From assembly GCF_002564465.1 (NCBI RefSeq), contig NZ_NUUX01000005.1, positions 76,567 to 140,566 of the forward strand: 64,000 bases of DNA, written 5' to 3'. Below, piece after piece: positions 44,951-54,546 of this stretch; the first letter of the stretch is position 1; every line of letters starts with the position of its first letter. Origin of the DNA: Bacillus sp. AFS088145. Lineage in GTDB: Bacteria > Bacillota > Bacilli > Bacillales > Bacillaceae_G. A program made the position numbers and the translations under genes. The notes beneath the pieces were generated by a model, which had not been told where the DNA came from, ran no database searches, and saw nothing but the letters and a program-made list of their open reading frames with translations.

Positions 44951-45367
44951 ATGAAAATAGTAAAACAATGGGTACAAGAAGATAGTGATTTTATTAGAAA
45001 AAAAGTAATTGAATTTAATGCTAAAAACCTTCCTGAAGAGAGGAAAGCACCGTCTGAAAATATAAGCTTTGTCGTTAGAAATGATCAAGAGGAAATAGTA
45101 GGTGGAATTACAGGAAGGATGTATTGGCACCATTTATCTATCGACTTCTTATGGGTGTCAGATGAATATAGACATGAAAGTTTTGGTAGTCAGCTAATGA
45201 ATCAAATGGAAGAATTTGCAATCGAAAATGGATGTCGCCTTATTAAAGTAGATACTTTTAGTTTTCAAGCTCCAAAATTTTATAAGAAGCATGGTTTTAA
45301 AGTATTTGGAGTAATTGAGAATCATCCAAAAGGGTATAATCAATATTATTTTGAAAAAAGATTATAA
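44951..45367 (+). CDS. GNAT family N-acetyltransferase
   Basis: This 138-residue acetyltransferase has the acetyl-CoA motif VSDEYRHESFGSQLMNQMEE and the typical FYKKHGFKVFGVIENHPKG near the end. AGGAG precedes the ATG. It stands alone. Relatives of this kind often modify small molecules, but the substrate is unknown. Confidence 0.88.
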   Translation: MKIVKQWVQEDSDFIRKKVIEFNAKNLPEERKAPSENISFVVRNDQEEIVGGITGRMYWHHLSIDFLWVSDEYRHESFGSQLMNQMEEFAIENGCRLIKVDTFSFQAPKFYKKHGFKVFGVIENHPKGYNQYYFEKRL

Positions 45368-45394
45368 GAAAAAAACTAAATTTTTGACGACATG

Positions 45395-45421
45395 AAGTTG
45401 CTTTTGCAGCTTATTTTTTTT
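45395..45421 (+). terminator. Intrinsic terminator
   Basis: AAGTTGC and GCAGCTT pair with one G-T over TTTT and are followed by a T run interrupted by one A. Confidence 0.7.
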
Positions 45422-45480
45422 AGCTTTTAGACTTAAATGGTATGATTAATTAAAAGTTGATGAGACAGGAGGAATCGTTA

Positions 45481-46257
45481 ATGAGCGAGCTTAATTTATT
45501 GTTTCGAAAAAGAATCGGATTACGAGATACTGAATTGATTAACTTTAATAATTTAAATGACGTTCTTGAAAAAACTGCCAAAAATATACCTTTTGAAAAT
45601 CTTTGTATTATAGAAAATAAAACGAATGAGATCACCCGAGAAAATTTAATTAGTAAATTATTAGTAAAAAATGAAGGTGGTCTCTGTTATGAATTGAATT
45701 CATTACTGTATTTATTTCTTCTTGAAAATGGGTTTAACGTGAGGTTAGCAAGAGGGGTTGTTTATGACAATATAGCTCAAAAATATCCTACTTTTGGAAG
45801 AACACATGTCACAATCCTATTAACACAAAATGAACAAACCTACTTAATTGATACGGGATTTGGAGCGAATCTTCCTTTAAAAGCAGTTCCCCTTACCGGT
45901 GAGATGATTACTTCTAGTAATGGTGAGTTTCGAATTAAAAAAGAAGACACAGAATTCGGGGATTATGTATTGCTGTTAAAACTAAAACATAAAGATCCCA
46001 ATTGGAGAATTGGATATGCATTTGATTCACGCGATGTGATTTCGAATGTGTCCGAATTTAATGAAATTCAAACAATTATTGCTGACCACGTGGAATCTCC
46101 ATTTAATAAAAACCCTTTAATGACTCAACTGACAAATGAAGGAAATAAAACTTTAACGATTACTTCTTTTACACAATGGATTAATGGTGTAGTCACAAAA
46201 GAGGATATTGATGAGATGAGATATAAGGAATTAGCAAAGCAACATTTTGGTCTTTAA
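45481..46257 (+). CDS. Arylamine N-acetyltransferase
   Basis: This 258-residue NAT transfers acetyl from acetyl-CoA to aromatic amines or hydrazines. The Cys-His-Asp triad is complete: Cys69 (GGLCYELN), His109 (RTHVTILL) and Asp124 (LIDTGFGAN). AGGAGG lies 8 nt before the ATG at 45481, so the eight codons before it are not translated. Length is normal for Bacillus NATs. It stands alone. Confidence 0.93.
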   Translation: MSELNLLFRKRIGLRDTELINFNNLNDVLEKTAKNIPFENLCIIENKTNEITRENLISKLLVKNEGGLCYELNSLLYLFLLENGFNVRLARGVVYDNIAQKYPTFGRTHVTILLTQNEQTYLIDTGFGANLPLKAVPLTGEMITSSNGEFRIKKEDTEFGDYVLLLKLKHKDPNWRIGYAFDSRDVISNVSEFNEIQTIIADHVESPFNKNPLMTQLTNEGNKTLTITSFTQWINGVVTKEDIDEMRYKELAKQHFGL

Positions 46258-46414
46258 TAAAAAATAGATTTACGATTTATTAGTAAACACTTAGATAATT
46301 TTTGGTGAAAATTGTTAATAACTTTCATCAAACCATTCTATTGCCTATGAAAATTTAATGATCTATCATTTGCTTAATAAGTAATCAACCAAGTAATTTT
46401 AGGAGTGAAAAGCA

Positions 46415-46873
46415 ATGAGTAGTGCAAACAGAGGTGTCAATATTGGTCCACCTCGTTTTAAAATAGCAGTTCATGCAATAGTTTGGTTGGCAAATAGTGG
46501 TGGAATGTTATCAAGCGCAATGATTGCAGAGCAAGTGGATTCTCATGCGACATTCATGCGAAGAGTAATGCAATCTTTATCCTCAGCGGGTATTGTAGAA
46601 TCCAAAGGTGGACGTGAAGGTGGTTATATTTTAAAAAAGGCGATTGATTCAATTACCATAGGTGAAATCTATACTGCTGTTAATAAGGGTCCCATAGAAC
46701 AAGAAATGTCAGTTGACTGTGGTGAAGCTGCAGAACAGCTAGATTTAGAAATAGAAAGAATACTATTTGAAGCGGAGCGCCATGCTTTAGATTATTTAAA
46801 GCAATTTACAATTGAAGATGTTATGAATCGAATTGATTTTTTTTTAAGGATTAAACTTAGTATACTAGCTTGA
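46415..46873 (+). CDS. Rrf2 family transcriptional regulator
   Basis: This 152-residue winged-helix regulator has FKIAVHAIVWLA, a helix-turn-helix (SAMIAEQVDSHATFMRRVMQSL) and the wing ESKGGREGGYILKK. The three-cysteine cluster of iron-sulfur Rrf2 proteins is absent; only one Cys (VDCGE) is present, as in NsrR-unlike members such as YwnA. It precedes a DoxX gene and a small flavoprotein in the same direction and may regulate them. Confidence 0.88.
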   Translation: MSSANRGVNIGPPRFKIAVHAIVWLANSGGMLSSAMIAEQVDSHATFMRRVMQSLSSAGIVESKGGREGGYILKKAIDSITIGEIYTAVNKGPIEQEMSVDCGEAAEQLDLEIERILFEAERHALDYLKQFTIEDVMNRIDFFLRIKLSILA

Positions 46874-47006
46874 TAAGGAATTAAAAGTACTAAATAATAT
46901 AGCAGGTGATACTGCTTTTTTATTTTGTCTAAATTCTGTTTTTTAAATTGCTTTTATAAAAATGAAGGATAAAGAAATTATATTGCATTCTAATCAAAAT
47001 TTTAAA

Positions 47007-47035
47007 TTGAATAGTTACTTTTGTAGTAATATGTG
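47007..47035 (+). promoter_or_regulatory. Promoter with operator in the spacer, upstream of doxX
   Basis: TTGAAT and TATGTG lie 17 bp apart. The inverted repeat TTACT-TTTGT-AGTAA (47015-47029) fills the spacer. It resembles, from memory, the operators of quinone- and thiol-sensing MarR/DUF24 repressors that control DoxX-type genes in B. subtilis. Confidence 0.5.
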
Positions 47036-47078
47036 CTTTTTTCAATTGCATATATATTAGTAAAGGGGTGATAAAAAA

Positions 47079-47453
47079 ATGGATATTTTATCAATTATCT
47101 TGCAAATTTTATTAGCTCTTATGTTTTTAATTGCTGGGTTAGGTAAACTTTTTGGTTCAAAAACGAGTGTTGAAAGTTTTAACCACTTGAAATTAGCACA
47201 ATGGTTCAGAGTAATTACTGGATTAGTAGAATTAGTTGGAGCGGCTTCACTGATTATTGGATTTTGGGAAGAAAGTTGGGTTCCAGCGGGTGGTTTATTA
47301 CTAGGAGTTGTGGCAATCGGTGGAATAATTTCACATATCCGTGTTAAGGATTCGTTTAAACAAACTTTTACAATATTGTTATTAGGTATTATTGCGTTTG
47401 TACTTTTATGGATTAATTATTCTGATCTTTCAAGTTTCCCGGGATTTAATTAA
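47079..47453 (+). CDS. DoxX family membrane protein
   Basis: This 124-residue protein has four membrane segments and the DoxX pattern LIAGLGKLFGSKTSVESFNHL, then VELVGAASLIIGFW. DoxX proteins are membrane components often linked to thiol or quinone stress and to small oxidoreductases. AAAGGGGTG precedes the ATG. It is followed after about 100 bp by a small flavoprotein, and an Rrf2 regulator lies upstream. Confidence 0.88.
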   Translation: MDILSIILQILLALMFLIAGLGKLFGSKTSVESFNHLKLAQWFRVITGLVELVGAASLIIGFWEESWVPAGGLLLGVVAIGGIISHIRVKDSFKQTFTILLLGIIAFVLLWINYSDLSSFPGFN

Positions 47454-47550
47454 TTTACGATCAATATATGCAGGGATTAATAAGGCGACGACAGAATAAT
47501 AATGACAGTACTTAAATCAATCTTATATGTAAAAAGGAGCGATTTTAATA

Positions 47551-48114
47551 ATGTATGATATCGTAATTATCGGCGCCGGACCGGCAGGAGCAAGTGCTGC
47601 TTTATTTGCAGCAAAAGCTGGTAAAAAAACGTTAGTTTTAGACAACGACAAGAGTATTACGAAAAAAGCATGGATTGAAAATCATTATGGGGTTTCAGAA
47701 ATTACAGGCCCGGATTTAATAGAAACAGGAAAAAATCAAGTTAGAAAATTTGGAGCTGAAATTATCCAAGGTACTGTAGGTAACATAGTGAGTACAGAAA
47801 ATGGCTTCAATATTGAAACTGAAACAGCAACTTATGAGGCAAATCAAGTGATTTTAGCTACAGGCTTAAGTGTGGATTTAGCTGAAAATGTGGGACTAAA
47901 AACAAAGGCCGGAACAGAACCTCGCATAAAGACCGTACTTGATGTAGATTCGACTGGTAAAACAAATGTTGAAGGAGTATGGGCAGCGGGAACTGTTGCA
48001 GGAACAAGTGTGCATACGATTATTACAGCAGGTGATGGAGCAAAAGTTGCGATTAATGTTATTAGTCAATTAGATGGGAAACGATATGTTGATCACGATG
48101 TTTTGAAATCATAA
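47551..48114 (+). CDS. Small FAD-dependent oxidoreductase, TrxR-like without the NADPH domain
   Basis: This 187-residue flavoprotein has the FAD motif IIGAGPAGASAALFAAKAG at about residues 6-24 and the C-terminal VWAAGTVAG...ITAGDGAKVAINV, as in thioredoxin reductases. The NADPH-binding domain and the CxxC redox motif are absent, so it is far shorter than TrxR (about 310). Such single-domain flavoproteins form their own family; the electron partner is unknown. AAAAGGAG precedes the ATG. It probably works with the DoxX protein upstream. Confidence 0.88.
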   Translation: MYDIVIIGAGPAGASAALFAAKAGKKTLVLDNDKSITKKAWIENHYGVSEITGPDLIETGKNQVRKFGAEIIQGTVGNIVSTENGFNIETETATYEANQVILATGLSVDLAENVGLKTKAGTEPRIKTVLDVDSTGKTNVEGVWAAGTVAGTSVHTIITAGDGAKVAINVISQLDGKRYVDHDVLKS

Positions 48115-48136
48115 TCTATTATTAAATAAATAATTT

Positions 48137-48168
48137 AGCATTACTTCAATTGAAGTAATGCTTTTTTT
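48137..48168 (+). terminator. Intrinsic terminator
   Basis: AGCATTACTTC and GAAGTAATGCT form a perfect stem over AATT, followed by T7. Confidence 0.9.
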
Positions 48169-48292
48169 ATAAACTAATTTTAAATTTTTGTAGACTAATA
48201 GCTAATCTACTTAATAAAGATGTATCTGTAATAATTCATATTTTCAATCAATATATTAGAAAGTGAAATGAATGATGTTAGGAGGGGACCGA

Positions 48293-49111
48293 TTGTCGGA
48301 TGCATTTATAGCACGTTCTTTAGATGAGATTCAGTTTTGGTCAAGGATCATGAAAGAGCATTCACTCTTTCTTAAATTAGGCTTTAATTGTGATGATACT
48401 GAGTTAATTCAAGAAGCAGATCAATTTTATCAAGTTTTTGAAGCAATAGGAAATAAAGCCCAATCATTTTCGCTTCAAACGGATCCTCAGCAAATTAAAC
48501 AGTTTAATAATGAGGTTCATCAAGCAGCTTCCATGATTTGGGCATATAAGCGGAAAATCCTTAATTTACTCCTTACTTGTAAAATAACGGGCAATAACTT
48601 TCCTTTATTAGTTGACCATACAAGTAGGGAAGCAGCTTATTTTGCAAATCGCTTGACTGAATTAAATAATGGTCAACTCCAACCGCTACCTGCTGCAATT
48701 ATCCAGGAAAATGTTTTCTTTTTAAGAATTATGGCAGACCATGCAAAATTTATCGGACATTTATTAGATCCGTCAGAAAGAAAACTAGTAGATCAAGCGA
48801 GGGAATTTAGCCATGATTTTGATCAACTTTTATATCAAGCAGTAGATTTAGAATCAATGAGACCACAATCGGAAACAATACCGATACTTGATCAATTCCT
48901 TGATGAAAACCGAGTATCGGTAAAATCACTTAGAGATTTTAAGAAAACAGCTCGCGACCTAATAGAAGCTTGTAGAATTAAAAGTATCATTCACCCACTG
49001 CTAGCTGACCATGTATTTAGAGAAGCAGATCGATTTTTGCATATAATTGACGCGTTCGAAGCACAGTTAACAGGCAATAGAAATAGGAATGTTATACTGG
49101 ACGACCATTAA
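48293..49111 (+). CDS. DUF2935 domain protein
   Basis: This 272-residue, all-helical protein has two similar halves, each with histidine/glutamate pairs (EHSLFLKLGF, then DHTSREAAYFANRL; DHAKFIGHLL, then DHVFREADRFLHII). This suggests two four-helix bundles, possibly metal-binding. It is a DUF2935 family member known mainly from Bacillaceae and clostridia. GGAGGGG lies 6 nt before TTG at 48293, which I take as the start. Confidence 0.85.
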   Translation: MSDAFIARSLDEIQFWSRIMKEHSLFLKLGFNCDDTELIQEADQFYQVFEAIGNKAQSFSLQTDPQQIKQFNNEVHQAASMIWAYKRKILNLLLTCKITGNNFPLLVDHTSREAAYFANRLTELNNGQLQPLPAAIIQENVFFLRIMADHAKFIGHLLDPSERKLVDQAREFSHDFDQLLYQAVDLESMRPQSETIPILDQFLDENRVSVKSLRDFKKTARDLIEACRIKSIIHPLLADHVFREADRFLHIIDAFEAQLTGNRNRNVILDDH

Positions 49112-49138
49112 GAACAACGGAAGTTACCAATATAGACA

Positions 49139-49172
49139 AGAAAAAAGAATCTGATTATAGATTCTTTTTTTA
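49139..49172 (+). terminator. Intrinsic terminator
   Basis: AAAAAAGAATCT and AGATTCTTTTTT form a stem over a short GATTAT loop. Confidence 0.85.
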
Positions 49173-49237
49173 CTGCGCGTTTTAATGGATAGGTTACGCA
49201 TGAGTATATAGAAAAGGGCATCCTTTTTATGTAGAAA

Positions 49238-49696
49238 TTATTTTCTCTGACTATAACTCTTTAACAAATCTTCAATTAAAAAGCCATTAATTTTCAATCC
49301 TGATAAATTGCAATTATTAATTTCGACATGACTTAAATCACAGTCCGTGAACTGACTATTTGTTAAATTGCAATTCTCAAATTTAATAGAACTAGAGTCA
49401 TCTTCTGGAATGACAATATTACGGAAGATTGTACCAGCTAAATGAACATGATCAATTACTAAGTCTCTTAAATTACCATTTGTTATTTTTGTATTAGATA
49501 AATTAACATCTGAAATTCGAGTTCCAAATAAATTCACGTCATTTAATTCGAGATTTCTCATGTTTGCATTTGTAAATTTCGAATTCGCCAAGCTTACATT
49601 ATTAAAGTCTAAGTTTTCAGCTCTTACTTCATTAAAAGTTGAAAAAGACATATCTGTTTTTTGTAACTCAAATAATGCAGTCTTCCAATTTGACAT
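49238..49696 (-). CDS. Pentapeptide repeat protein
   Basis: This 152-residue protein consists of tandem pentapeptides of the A(D/N)LxX type from about residue 20 (NVSLANSKFTNANMRNLELN, then DVNLFGTRISDVNLSNTKI). They fold as a right-handed beta helix. The pattern resembles chromosomal Qnr-like or YjbI-type proteins, but no specific subfamily was recognised. TAGGAGGAG precedes the ATG. Function is unknown. Confidence 0.9.
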   Translation of the reverse strand: MSNWKTALFELQKTDMSFSTFNEVRAENLDFNNVSLANSKFTNANMRNLELNDVNLFGTRISDVNLSNTKITNGNLRDLVIDHVHLAGTIFRNIVIPEDDSSSIKFENCNLTNSQFTDCDLSHVEINNCNLSGLKINGFLIEDLLKSYSQRK

Positions 49697-49851
49697 TTCT
49701 TCTCCTCCTAAAGCTTTGATAATTGAATATATTTAACTTTTTTCCTGAGAATCCCTTCACTCTTAATCATTTTTATTTTCGACAAATAATTGAATCAACT
49801 TTTATTTTGTATCTCATACTATATAAAAATCTTAAATCGTTTTGAAATAGT

Positions 49852-49880
49852 TTGACTTTTCAATATCTTTTTTATAAAAT
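49852..49880 (+). promoter_or_regulatory. Promoter of the Met T-box transcript
   Basis: TTGACT and TAAAAT are separated by 17 bp, about 55 bp before the T-box leader. Confidence 0.6.
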
Positions 49881-49935
49881 CTTTTTAACATTTGAATAAA
49901 AGCAATGAAGAGGAAAAGTAGAATAATGTTATTTT

Positions 49936-50196
49936 TTATAGAGAGCTTCGGTAGCTGAAAAGAAGCATGAATACTTATTTGAACAATGGCCTCGGAGCTT
50001 CGTACTGAACGTATATTTCATATTAGTAGGCTACGACAAGAGTTGGCACTTGTTACCAAAGTCACAGTATATAAGCATTTTTATGCTTTTCGTACTTGCA
50101 AAGACAAATGTATGCAAATACTTTGTGAACTAAGGTGGTACCACGTGGATATTAAACCTCGTCCTTATCTTTTATAGATAGGGGCGAGGTTTTTTG
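49936..50196 (+). ncRNA. T-box leader with Met specifier (ATG)
   Basis: The stem I start GAGAGCTTCGG, the specifier region GAACA-ATG-GCCTCGGAGC (specifier 49986-49988) and the T-box AAGGTGGTACCACG (50132-50145) are present. The terminator CCTCGTCCTTATC ... GATAGGGGCGAGG with T6 completes it. It precedes a methionyl-tRNA synthetase gene, so uncharged tRNA-Met should switch that gene on. Confidence 0.92.
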
Positions 50197-50222
50197 CATT
50201 TAATAAATTAGGAGGAATTGGA

Positions 50223-51860
50223 ATGAATATTTTTATTGGAGGAGCTTGGCCTTATGCAAATGGTTCATTACATTTGGGGCATATTGCAGCTTTACTGCCA
50301 GGTGATATTCTAGCTCGATATTTTCGTTTAAAAAAAGAAAATGTATTATATGTTTCAGGAAGTGACTGTAATGGAACACCTATTGCTATTAAAGCAAAAC
50401 AAGAAAATGTAACTTATAAAGAAATTGCAGATCGTTACCACCATGAATTTGAGGATAACTTTAAGAAATTAGGATTCACCTATGATTATTATTCAAGGAC
50501 AGACGCCGAGTATCATCATCATACTGTACAAGAGATTTTCTTAACTTTATTACAAAATGGGTTAATTTATAAAAAAGAAATTGAACAATGCTTTTGTGAA
50601 GAATTTGAACAATTCCTACCAGATCGTTATGTAGAAGGAAATTGTCCAAATTGTGGTCAACATGCGCGTGGAGATCAGTGTGATTATTGCTCTGCTATTT
50701 TAGACCCTTTAGATTTATTAAATAAAACATGTAAGTTATGTGGAAATCCTCCATCTGTAAAAAAAACAGAGCACTTTTATTTTTCATTAAGCAAGTTACA
50801 AGAGTAGCTAAAGGAATATGTTGATTTTGCAAAAATGAGTGGATGCTGGCGTTCGAATGCTATCCAATTAACAGAACGATATTTAAATGAAGGGCTTCAT
50901 GACCGAGCAGTATCAAGGGATTTGCCAAATGGAGTAAGCGTACCAGTCAAAGGGTATGAAAAGAAGAAAATTTATGTTTGGATCGAAGCAGTATCTGGTT
51001 ATTATTCAGCAAGTAAACAATGGGCACTTAGCACGAATCAAGATGACACTAACTTTTGGAAAAAAGAAACAACATCATATTATATTCATGGTAAAGACAA
51101 TATACCGTTCCATTCAATTATTTGGCCATCTATTTTAATTGGTTTAAAAAAAGAGACTCTTCCAACTCATATTGTTTCAAATGAATATTTGACGCTTGAG
51201 AAGAAAAAACTGTCCACTAGTAAAAACTGGGCAGTATGGGTACCATATTTAATCGAAAAATATCATCCAGATTCAATCCGATATTTTTTAACTATAAATG
51301 CTCCAGAAAATAGAGACACTGATTTTTCTTGGAGGGAATTTATTTATAGTCATAATAGTGAACTATTAGGCGCATATGGGAATTTTGTAAACCGCACATT
51401 AAAGTTTCTTGAAAAATACTATAATGCGGTAGTCCCAGAAGGGGAAATTGAACAATCGATTAGATTTGAAATTAAAGGGCTTTATAACGCTGTTGGTTCA
51501 CAGATTGAATCGGCTAATTTCAAAAAGGCCATAGAGGAAGTATTTGAATTTATCCGATCTGCAAATAAATATTTTGATGAAGCTGCGCCTTGGAAACAAG
51601 TTAAGGAGAACTTGATTGAGTGTCATAACACGATGGTGAGTTGTGTATATGCTATTGCCAACCTGGCGCAAATCTTACATCCATTCCTACCTTTTTCGAG
51701 TAATGAAATAAAAGAAATGCTCAATTTACCAAACTTTGAATGGAAGGAAATTTCTCCGTTTTTAGTAAAAATTAACGAAGTAAAGCCTCTTTTTGAAAGA
51801 ATTGATGTAGGTAGAATAGAGGAAGAATTAGAACAGTTAACTAACCAATCGAAAAATTAA
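50223..51860 (+). pseudogene. metG: Methionyl-tRNA synthetase paralogue interrupted by an amber codon
   Basis: The 545-codon frame has all landmarks of class I MetRS: HLGH at residues 17-20 (HIGH), a double zinc knuckle (CPNCG, CDYC, CKLCG), the KLSTSKN (KMSKS) loop and the helical anticodon-binding part. It lacks the C-terminal tRNA-binding domain, as short MetRS forms do. One in-frame TAG at 50805-50807 ([16 protein letters not shown]) interrupts it; no frameshift is present. AGGAGG precedes the start, and the T-box leader is intact. It may be a recent pseudogene, or translated by amber suppression. It cannot be the only MetRS if not suppressed. Confidence 0.85.
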
Positions 51861-51866
51861 TAAAAT

Positions 51867-51905
51867 AAAGCATTAAAAATCAGTATGATCTTTAATGCTT
51901 TTCTT
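51867..51905 (+). terminator. Terminator after the MetRS gene
   Basis: AAAGCATTAAA and TTTAATGCTTT form a perfect stem over a loop of about 13 nt. Confidence 0.8.
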
Positions 51906-51936
51906 ATGGAAAAATATAAAATAATTGCTAAAGATT

Positions 51937-52410
51937 TTAATATAGAACGCTGATAAATTCAAAGGCTGTAAAGATAAAAGATCCAAAAATAATAGTTGCT
52001 CCTGTTGAAGTGAAATATTCATCAGGATCGATGATTACAGATGTTGTATGCCATCCATTAATATCAGGTGTTGCCTCACCAGTTGTACGTGGAGCAAATT
52101 TAATATAAAGCATGAGTAATAGAGCAAATAGACCAACAAATGGTGCAGTAGATGAAAATGGCATATCAAAATAAAGTGCAATTAAAAATGATATAAAATA
52201 TAAAACTATAATTGATATACTTAATTTTAAGAATTGTTTAAGCCAGTAATTGCGTCGATTGATTGGCTGGTCGCGCAATACTTCTTTCATTTTCTGTGTA
52301 TCCTTGTATCGAAAATATAATCCGACTGGCCATGCAATTAAGAAGCAGATAAAGGTAAAGGCTAAGCATAGTATAAGTTTTCCTCCGAAAGCTGTTATGA
52401 ATAATGACAT
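51937..52410 (-). CDS. Hypothetical membrane protein
   Basis: This 157-residue protein has about four membrane segments (residues 1-30, 65-85, 90-105 and 135-155), a basic loop after the first (YKDTQKMKEVLRDQPINRRN) and a polar stretch before the last. No family is recognised. GGAGG lies 5 nt before the ATG at 52410; the TTG four codons earlier overlaps it and is not the start. It is a single gene between metG and phzF. Confidence 0.75.
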   Translation of the reverse strand: MSLFITAFGGKLILCLAFTFICFLIAWPVGLYFRYKDTQKMKEVLRDQPINRRNYWLKQFLKLSISIIVLYFISFLIALYFDMPFSSTAPFVGLFALLLMLYIKFAPRTTGEATPDINGWHTTSVIIDPDEYFTSTGATIIFGSFIFTAFEFISVLY

Positions 52411-52605
52411 ATTTTCCTCCAAAATTTAAATGATTATTATTATTTTATCAAACTTTAAAATTAAAAATATTGGAAAATGTAAAATCAAATAGAAAATGTA
52501 AACGTTTTATTTAACTGGCTTAATAATGTATATTATAAAATAATTGAATATAAGCACTATTCTAGTAATCTCATAAAAATTAGAATAGATAAATGAGGTG
52601 AGAAA

Positions 52606-53496
52606 ATGAAGAATATTATCGTATACCATTACGATGCTTTTAGTAAAGAGCCCAATAAAGGAAATCCAGCTGGAGTCGTTTTAGATTGCGATTCTTTGAC
52701 TGATTATGAAATGCAGGATATTGCGAAACAAGTGGGATTTAATGAAACTTCATTTCTATTAAATTCGAAAGTTGCTGATTATAAAATTCGTTATTTTACA
52801 CCAGGGCATGAAATGGATTTATGTGGTCACGGGACAATGGCAGTCATATATGCTTTGGTCACTAGAGGGATCATTGAGTTTAAAAGTGAGTTAACGATCG
52901 AAACAAAGGCTGGGATTTTGCCAATCAAGATTCATAATTCAAATAATGAGATCTCCATAACGATGAAACAAAAAACACCAGAATTTGTAGAGTTTAAAGG
53001 CTCGATTGATGATGTAGCGTCCTCAATTGGTCTTAGTATGGAGGAAATCGATAAAAGTCTACCGACTCTGTATGGAAGTACAGGTGCCTGGAATTTACTT
53101 TTACCGATAAAAAAATTATCTTCATTTGAGAATATGAATCCTAATAATCTACTTTTTCCTAGTATATTGAAAGAAATTCCAAAAGCGTCCGTTCATCCAT
53201 TTTGTTTAGAAACATACGATTCAAATGCAGATTTTCATGCTCGTCATTTTTCTTCTGCATTTTCAGGAACGATTGAAGATCCGGTTACAGGGACTGCTTC
53301 TGGGGTTATGGGAGCTTATTATGCTAAATATATTGATAATGATGCTAATGATGTAATTGAATTAGTTGTTGAACAAGGTACGGAAATTCAGAAAGACGGA
53401 CGTGTAAAAGTAAATGTTAAAAAAGTAAATTCGACTTATGATATAGAAATTACTGGAAATGCGGTTTATGTTAAGGAGATGGAATATCAAATATAA
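52606..53496 (+). CDS. PhzF family isomerase
   Basis: This 296-residue PhzF-type protein has the diaminopimelate-epimerase fold. The N-terminal DAFSKEPNKGNPAGVVLD and FNETSFLL (with the family's catalytic Glu), then GHEMDLCGHGTMAVIYAL and the C-terminal EDPVTGTASGVMGAYYAKY are typical. Despite the name it need not make phenazines; no other phenazine gene is nearby, and the substrate is unknown. GAGGTGAG precedes the ATG. An HD hydrolase gene follows 18 nt after the stop, so they may be cotranscribed. Confidence 0.9.
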   Translation: MKNIIVYHYDAFSKEPNKGNPAGVVLDCDSLTDYEMQDIAKQVGFNETSFLLNSKVADYKIRYFTPGHEMDLCGHGTMAVIYALVTRGIIEFKSELTIETKAGILPIKIHNSNNEISITMKQKTPEFVEFKGSIDDVASSIGLSMEEIDKSLPTLYGSTGAWNLLLPIKKLSSFENMNPNNLLFPSILKEIPKASVHPFCLETYDSNADFHARHFSSAFSGTIEDPVTGTASGVMGAYYAKYIDNDANDVIELVVEQGTEIQKDGRVKVNVKKVNSTYDIEITGNAVYVKEMEYQI

Positions 53497-53514
53497 AATG
53501 AAAAGGAGTACGGT

Positions 53515-54489
53515 ATGTTTTTGAGCGATGAACTATATGGACAATACAATATTGATCAAGTACTTGTTGAATTAATAAATACAAAACCTATACAACGGTT
53601 AAAAAAAATCCATCAAGCTGGTGCTACATTTTTAGTGGATCATCATTTTAATGGAAATCGATATGACCATTCTATTGGCGTTATGTTGTTAATTAAAAAG
53701 TTAGGTGGTTCTGTAAGGGAACAAATAGCTGGTTTATTACATGATGTTTCTCACACGGCATTTTCTCATATTATTGATTTTGTTTTTGATAATAGTGAAG
53801 AAAATTATCATGAAACAATCTTTGAAAAAGTAATTTTAGATTCGGAGATTCCTTCAATACTTGAAAAATATCAAATAGATAGTAATGAAATTTTTGAAAT
53901 AGACAATTGGGAACTACTTGAAAAAGAGCTTCCGAAGTTATGTGCAGATCGAATAGACTATACATTAAGAGATATGCATACATATTTTGGAACACCAAAA
54001 AAAGAAATTGAAGCATTTTTAAATTCATTAGTTATTGTAGATGGAGAAATCTGTGTAAACTCTATTGAAATGGCGGAGTGGTTTACAGTGATTTATTATC
54101 AACTTGCGATTGATTATTTTTTAGATCCGATTAGCATTTATTCATATGATTCACTTGCAAAGATTATTAAACTGGCATTACAAAATGAAATGATCAATTT
54201 AAACGATTTATTATTGGACGATATGCAGTTAATGACATTAATTCAAGAAAGCAATGATAAAGAAATTCTAGAATTAATAAACTGTTTAAATGCAAAAGTT
54301 GAGCTCGAAGAAAATGATCAGGATTATGATATTCATCGAAAAGGTAAAAGAAGGATTATCGATGTGTCTGTATCATTAGACGGAAAAACTATCCAACAAT
54401 CATCTCTTTTATCAGACAAAATTGCTAAAATGAATAAGATCGCAATTGAAAAGTCTGAAAAAGGAACATTTGTAAAAATTAAAAGATAA
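53515..54489 (+). CDS. HD-domain phosphohydrolase
   Basis: This 324-residue metal-dependent phosphohydrolase has the motif H...HD...D: NRYDHSIGVM, LLHDVSHTAFSH, then LCADRIDYTLRD. The arrangement is like dNTP triphosphohydrolase-related proteins (YwfO group), which act on nucleotides. AAAAGGAG precedes the ATG. The gene follows phzF closely. The substrate is not established. Confidence 0.88.
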   Translation: MFLSDELYGQYNIDQVLVELINTKPIQRLKKIHQAGATFLVDHHFNGNRYDHSIGVMLLIKKLGGSVREQIAGLLHDVSHTAFSHIIDFVFDNSEENYHETIFEKVILDSEIPSILEKYQIDSNEIFEIDNWELLEKELPKLCADRIDYTLRDMHTYFGTPKKEIEAFLNSLVIVDGEICVNSIEMAEWFTVIYYQLAIDYFLDPISIYSYDSLAKIIKLALQNEMINLNDLLLDDMQLMTLIQESNDKEILELINCLNAKVELEENDQDYDIHRKGKRRIIDVSVSLDGKTIQQSSLLSDKIAKMNKIAIEKSEKGTFVKIKR

Positions 54490-54546
54490 AGTAAAAAGAA
54501 ATTTGAAGTATGTAAATTATCTAGTTTGAAGCTAGGGGGAGTCCTA

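Noticed and set aside
49986..50177. Reading frame of 63 codons before metG
   Set aside because: It lies wholly inside the Met T-box leader, starts at the specifier ATG and runs through the T-box and terminator.
36858..50807. Reading TAG as a sense codon in this organism
   Set aside because: Several intact genes end normally in TAG (3137, 21127, 23232, 36486), so TAG is a working stop. Occasional suppression cannot be excluded.
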